From Sphingomonas sanxanigenens DSM 19645 = NX02 (GTDB lineage Bacteria; Pseudomonadota; Alphaproteobacteria; Sphingomonadales; Sphingomonadaceae), in contig NZ_CP006644.1 in NCBI RefSeq assembly GCF_000512205.2, positions 4,354,501-4,418,500 of the forward strand: 64,000 bases of DNA, read 5' to 3'. Under the pieces are notes generated by a model, which was given only the letters and a program-made list of their open reading frames with translations, had not been told where the DNA came from and did no database searches. The stretch's first letter is position 1, and each line of letters starts with the position of its first letter. Made by a program: the position numbers and the translations under genes. Below, one piece after another: positions 60,686-64,000 of this stretch.

Positions 60686-61873
60686 ATGAGAGCGGTCGTC
60701 AGCCTCAATTCGGGCTCGTCGAGCATCAAGTTCGCGCTGTTCACATTGGACGAGGAGGGCGCGCCCGGACTTTCGGCAGGCGGCAAAATCGAGAAGATCG
60801 GCATCGCCCCCGCGCTCGCCATCCACGATGCGAGCGGCAATATCGTGCACACGCGCGCTTGGGACGATCCCGCCCTCACCCATGGCGACCTCCTCGCCTG
60901 GCTGTTCGACTGGGCGGCCGGGCATCTCGAGGGGCGCGAGCTGATCGCGATCGGCCACCGCGTCGTCCATGGCGGCATGGACTTCGCGCACCCCTGCCGC
61001 GTCACGCCGGAGGTGCTGGAAGCGCTGGAGGCGCTCTGCCCGCTCGCGCCGTTGCACCAGCCGCACAACCTCGCGGCGATCCGGGCGATCATCCGGATCG
61101 CGCCCGATCTGCCGCAGATCGCCTGCTTCGACACCGCCTTCCACCATGACCGGCCGGCGATCGCGACGCGCTTCGCCCTGCCCCGCGCGCTGCACGACCA
61201 GGGCATCCGCCGCTACGGCTTCCACGGCCTCTCCTACGACTATATCGCGCGCACCCTGGCCGAACGCGATCCCGATCTCGCCGCCGGCCGGGTGATCGCC
61301 GCGCATCTCGGCAACGGCGCCTCGCTGTGTGCGATGGCGGGCGGGCGCAGCGTCGATACGACGATGGGCTTCACCGCGCTCGACGGTCTGGTGATGGGCA
61401 CGCGCTGCGGCACGCTGGATGCCGGCGTCGTCCTCCACCTCCAGCGCCGGATGGGCATGACCGCGCAAGAGGTGGAGGCGATGCTCTACAACCGATCCGG
61501 CCTGCTCGGCGTCTCCGGCCTCTCCAGCGACATGCGCACGCTCTCCGCCAGCGCCGCGCCCGAGGCGGAAGAAGCGATCGACCTCTTCGCATGGCGTGCC
61601 GCACGCGAGGCCGGGGCGCTGGCCGCGTCGTTGGGGGGCGTCGACGGCTTCGTCTTCACCGCGGGCATCGGCGAGAACCATAGCGATGTCCGCGCGCGCA
61701 TCTGCCGGCGTCTGGGCTGGCTGGGCATCGCGCTCGACGCGGAGGCCAATGCGGGGCACAAGCCGGTGATCAGCCTGCCCGGAAGCGCCGTCACGGTGCG
61801 AATCATCCCAACCGACGAGGAACGCATGATCGCCCTCCACACGCTCGCGCTGCTTTCGGCCACCAGGGCATGA
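60686..61873 (+). CDS. ackA: Acetate kinase (acetate/butyrate kinase family)
   Basis: A 395-residue kinase forming ATP from acyl phosphate. Signatures are VVSLNSGSSSIKFALF (about 4-19), HRVVHGGMDF, CFDTAFHHDRP (conserved Asp), YGFHGLSYDYI, HLGNGASLCAM and MGFTALDGLVMGTRCGTLD. It lies 10 bases after the phosphotransferase gene and overlaps fabI by 4 bases. Length and motifs are standard. Within this operon it may act on short-chain acyl phosphates released from hydroxyalkanoate metabolism and not only on acetate. Confidence 0.95.
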   Translation: MRAVVSLNSGSSSIKFALFTLDEEGAPGLSAGGKIEKIGIAPALAIHDASGNIVHTRAWDDPALTHGDLLAWLFDWAAGHLEGRELIAIGHRVVHGGMDFAHPCRVTPEVLEALEALCPLAPLHQPHNLAAIRAIIRIAPDLPQIACFDTAFHHDRPAIATRFALPRALHDQGIRRYGFHGLSYDYIARTLAERDPDLAAGRVIAAHLGNGASLCAMAGGRSVDTTMGFTALDGLVMGTRCGTLDAGVVLHLQRRMGMTAQEVEAMLYNRSGLLGVSGLSSDMRTLSASAAPEAEEAIDLFAWRAAREAGALAASLGGVDGFVFTAGIGENHSDVRARICRRLGWLGIALDAEANAGHKPVISLPGSAVTVRIIPTDEERMIALHTLALLSATRA

Positions 61874-62643
61874 ATCCGCTCGTCGACCTGCGCGGCAAGC
61901 GCGGACTGGTGATCGGGATCGCCAACGAGCACAGCATCGCCGCCGGATGCGCGCAGGCCTTCGCGCAATGCGGCGCGCGGCTGGCGGCGACCTATCTCAA
62001 CGAGAAGGCGCGCGGCTGGGTGATGCCGGTCGCGGAACAACTCGGCGTGGAATGGACCGCTCCGTGCGACGTGCGCGAGCCCGGGCAGCTCGAGGCGCTG
62101 TTCGAGGCGGTGCGCGCGCGCTGGGGCGGGCTCGATTTCCTGCTGCACTCGATCGCCTTCGCGCCGAAGGAGGACCTGCATGGCCGGGTGGTGGACAGTT
62201 CGGCGGCCGGCTTCGGCCAGGCGATGGACGTGTCGTGCCACAGCTTCCTGCGCATGGCGAAGCTCGCCGAACCGCTGATGACCGAGGGTGGCTGCCTGCT
62301 GTGCGTGACCTTCTACGGTTCCGAGCGGGTCGTGGAGCATTACAACCTGATGGGCCCGGTCAAGGCGGCGCTGGAAAGTGCGACGCGCTATGTCGCCGCC
62401 GAACTGGGCGGCAAGGGCATCCGTGCCCACGCCATCTCCCCCGGCCCGATCGCGACCCGCGCCGCCAGCGGCATCGACCGCTTCGATGCGCTGCTCGAAC
62501 GTGCCGCCGCGCAACTGCCGCAGGGCCAGCTCGTCGACGTCGGCGATGTCGGCGCGCTCGCCGCCTTCCTTGTCAGCGACGCTGCGAAGCGTATCACCGG
62601 CACCGTCATCCCCGTCGACAATGGCCAGCATCTTTTCGCATGA
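61870..62643 (+). CDS. fabI: Enoyl-ACP reductase, FabI type
   Basis: A 257-residue short-chain dehydrogenase of the FabI class. The cofactor motif is VIGIANEHSIAAGCAQAF (about 14-31). The catalytic tyrosine and lysine are in VEHYNLMGPVKAALESATRY (Tyr-x6-Lys), with the second FabI tyrosine in VTFYGSER. The C-terminal VTGTVIPVDNG-like pattern reads RITGTVIPVDNGQHLF. It overlaps ackA and pldA on its two sides. As it lies in a catabolic-looking operon, it may be a second copy beside a housekeeping fabI and may reduce crotonyl-type thioesters; the sequence alone does not decide. Confidence 0.9.
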   Translation: MNPLVDLRGKRGLVIGIANEHSIAAGCAQAFAQCGARLAATYLNEKARGWVMPVAEQLGVEWTAPCDVREPGQLEALFEAVRARWGGLDFLLHSIAFAPKEDLHGRVVDSSAAGFGQAMDVSCHSFLRMAKLAEPLMTEGGCLLCVTFYGSERVVEHYNLMGPVKAALESATRYVAAELGGKGIRAHAISPGPIATRAASGIDRFDALLERAAAQLPQGQLVDVGDVGALAAFLVSDAAKRITGTVIPVDNGQHLFA

Positions 62644-63839
62644 TCGTCCGGTTTTCCGCCCTCGGCCTCCTGGTCGCCACCGCCCTGACCGCCGCACCCG
62701 CATGGGCACAGGCGGATGTCGAGATCCTGCTCAGCCGCGCCGACCGGCGCGATGCCGATGGCCATGTGCTGGTCGACGTCCGCCTGCTCAACGCCGGCAG
62801 CACACCGCAGACGATCGCCGTGCCCGCGCGGATGGAGGCGCAGCTGGTGGGCGCCGACGGCACCCGCACCGTGTGGATCGAGCGCGCGCCGCAGGCTTCG
62901 GCCTCGGTGACGATCCCGCCGCAGGGCTTCGTGCCGGTGCGCTACCGGCTCGCCGCGGATGCGGGCGCCGGCGGACGGCTCTCGGTGCCCGGCTGGGGCG
63001 GACAGGAGATCGCGCTCGGCACCGACGGCCCGCAGCCCGGCGCCCCCGAACCGCAGCGTGAAGCCGCTATGTCGCGCCCGCTGCCGACGCCGCCCGCCGC
63101 CGATCGCACGGTCGGCAACGCGTTCGTCGGCAATCTTTCGGCCTATGAGCCGATCTATGCCGTCTATGGCCCCGGCACCAACACCGAGGCGCGCATCCAG
63201 TTCAGCTTCAAATATCAGCTGTTCGGCAGCCGCGCGCGCGAGGACCGGCATGCATCGCTGCGCGACGGCCTCTATTTCGCCTATACGCAGCGGATGTTCT
63301 GGGATCTCGGCGCGGAGTCGCTGCCGTTCCGCAACGTCGATTACCAGCCGGAGATCTTCTACCTCTCGCCGCCGGTGGCCGGCCGCGACGTCGCGACGCT
63401 CAGCGCGCAGATCGGCGTGCGCCACGAATCCAACGGGCGGGACGGGCTCGACTCGCGCAGCGTCAACAGCGTCTACGTCGCGCCGATGGCCGCCTTCTCG
63501 CTGGGCGGCGACCGCCGGCTGACGATCGCGCCGCGCTTGTGGCTCTATGCCGGCAGCCTTTCCGACAATCCCGAGATCCGCCGCTACCGCGGCAACAGCA
63601 GCCTGTTCGTCGAGATCGGCGATGCCGACGGCGTGCGCCTTTCCACCACCAGCCGCCTCAACTTCGGCAGCGGCAAGGGCGCGATCGCGGCCGACATCTC
63701 CTATCCGCTCCGCCGCCTCGTCGGCGGCGGGCCGGATTTCTACCTCTTCGGCCAGACCTTCTTCGGCTATGGCGAAAATCTGCTCGACTATGATCGGCGA
63801 ACGACGCGCGTTCGCATCGGCGTGGCGCTGGTGCGATGA
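62640..63839 (+). CDS. pldA: Outer-membrane phospholipase A with extra N-terminal domain
   Basis: A 399-residue OMPLA-type protein. The signal peptide ends APAWAQ (residue 20 or so). Residues of about 22-135 form a beta-rich extra domain not found in E. coli PldA (289 residues). The barrel starts near YEPIYAVYGPGTNTEARIQFS. The catalytic His and Ser are in RHESNG and the catalytic Asn in RSVNSVYVAP, matching the His142-Ser144-Asn156 triad of E. coli. FYLSPPVAGRDV and the final strand FGYGENLLDYDRRTTRVRIGV are typical. ATGA overlap with fabI shows coupling. It hydrolyses outer-leaflet phospholipids after envelope damage. Confidence 0.88.
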   Translation: MIVRFSALGLLVATALTAAPAWAQADVEILLSRADRRDADGHVLVDVRLLNAGSTPQTIAVPARMEAQLVGADGTRTVWIERAPQASASVTIPPQGFVPVRYRLAADAGAGGRLSVPGWGGQEIALGTDGPQPGAPEPQREAAMSRPLPTPPAADRTVGNAFVGNLSAYEPIYAVYGPGTNTEARIQFSFKYQLFGSRAREDRHASLRDGLYFAYTQRMFWDLGAESLPFRNVDYQPEIFYLSPPVAGRDVATLSAQIGVRHESNGRDGLDSRSVNSVYVAPMAAFSLGGDRRLTIAPRLWLYAGSLSDNPEIRRYRGNSSLFVEIGDADGVRLSTTSRLNFGSGKGAIAADISYPLRRLVGGGPDFYLFGQTFFGYGENLLDYDRRTTRVRIGVALVR

Positions 63840-63856
63840 CGGCGCTCGCGCGCCGC

Positions 63857-64000
63857 TCATTCCGGCAACGGAAAGCCCGCCATGCGGCGCTTGCCGGCAC
63901 CGCTCGCCAATTTCGCCAGCTCCAGCCAGACATTGACGAAGGTCTCGAAGGGCAGATTGCCCTCGCTGTGCAGCGCCTTGCCGACGCTTTCGCGCCACGC
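63857..64000 (-). CDS. C-terminal end of an unidentified protein, cut by the window end
   Basis: The last 47 residues of a minus-strand gene are visible, ending with TGA at 63859-63857. The readable stretch is alanine- and leucine-rich: SVGKALHSEGNLPFETF, then VNVWLELAKLASGAGKRR and the end MAGFPLPE. Codon use is like its neighbours. It converges on the phospholipase gene with 17 bases between the stops. I do not recognise the family. Confidence 0.55.
   Translation of the reverse strand, partial: AWRESVGKALHSEGNLPFETFVNVWLELAKLASGAGKRRMAGFPLPE

Noticed and set aside
57067-61206. A 1379-codon open frame on the minus strand
   Set aside because: It runs antisense across the PHA synthase and MaoC-Pta genes and into acetate kinase, is full of Arg/His/Gly/Ala without domain patterns, and arises from high GC at third codon positions.

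Overview
The window comes from a high-GC alphaproteobacterium, most likely a member of the Sphingomonadales. The evidence is the uniformly GC-rich coding sequence with GTG/TTG starts, two TonB-dependent receptors, TorF-, FadL- and autotransporter-type outer-membrane proteins, NodT-type efflux, and the bamD-recN order. This is inference from gene content; no rRNA or tRNA gene was seen. Forty-seven protein genes are supported, the last one cut by the window end. The DNA looks chromosomal. No prophage, intact insertion sequence or CRISPR array was seen.

Layout. 1-5.4 kb: a TorF-type porin and a three-gene EmrAB/NodT-type efflux operon. 5.5-9.5 kb: an arylesterase/TesA lipoprotein divergent from a YbbA/YbbP-type ABC exporter. 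9.6-11.1 kb: an RTX-repeat protein with a type I secretion-like C-terminus. 11.7-21.2 kb: a fatty-acid module with a MerR regulator and acyl-CoA ligase on one strand, facing thiolase, a FadN-type dehydrogenase/hydratase and an acyl-CoA dehydrogenase on the other, followed by DUF2147 and a FadL porin. 21.2-26.2 kb: a TetR regulator, a TonB receptor and a CehA/McbA-type PHP metallohydrolase. 26.4-30.8 kb: an autotransporter, then a polyhydroxyalkanoate depolymerase-type esterase with a ribbon-helix-helix regulator. 30.9-43.8 kb: mostly housekeeping genes (ftsH, ruvX, bamD, recN), a DUF4153 membrane protein, a DUF3089 hydrolase, a quinone-oxidoreductase-like protein, a DNase I-fold hydrolase, a diguanylate cyclase and a YciI protein. 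43.9-46.4 kb: a soluble hybrid histidine kinase. 46.5-55.3 kb: a nucleoside-uptake and -breakdown locus. 55.4-64 kb: a class II aldolase-like protein, an L,D-transpeptidase, and an operon of PHA synthase, MaoC-phosphotransacetylase, acetate kinase, FabI and phospholipase A.

How parts work together. The nucleoside locus reads as one pathway. A TonB receptor would pass nucleosides through the outer membrane, a CNT permease would take them across the inner membrane, a nucleoside hydrolase would split them, and a PfkB kinase would phosphorylate ribose or nucleoside. A LacI regulator with shared AAACGTTTCA sites would control both arms. A TrpF-like TIM-barrel protein and an esterase-like phytase-family protein sit in the same operon without a known role. 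The fatty-acid module contains import (FadL), activation (FadD) and the full beta-oxidation cycle (FadE, FadN, FadA).

The intergenic DNA carries several families of composite palindromic repeats. One is a MITE-like palindrome that appears to have inserted into another repeat. These repeats, and the two unexplained proteins of the nucleoside operon, are the most interesting parts of the window.
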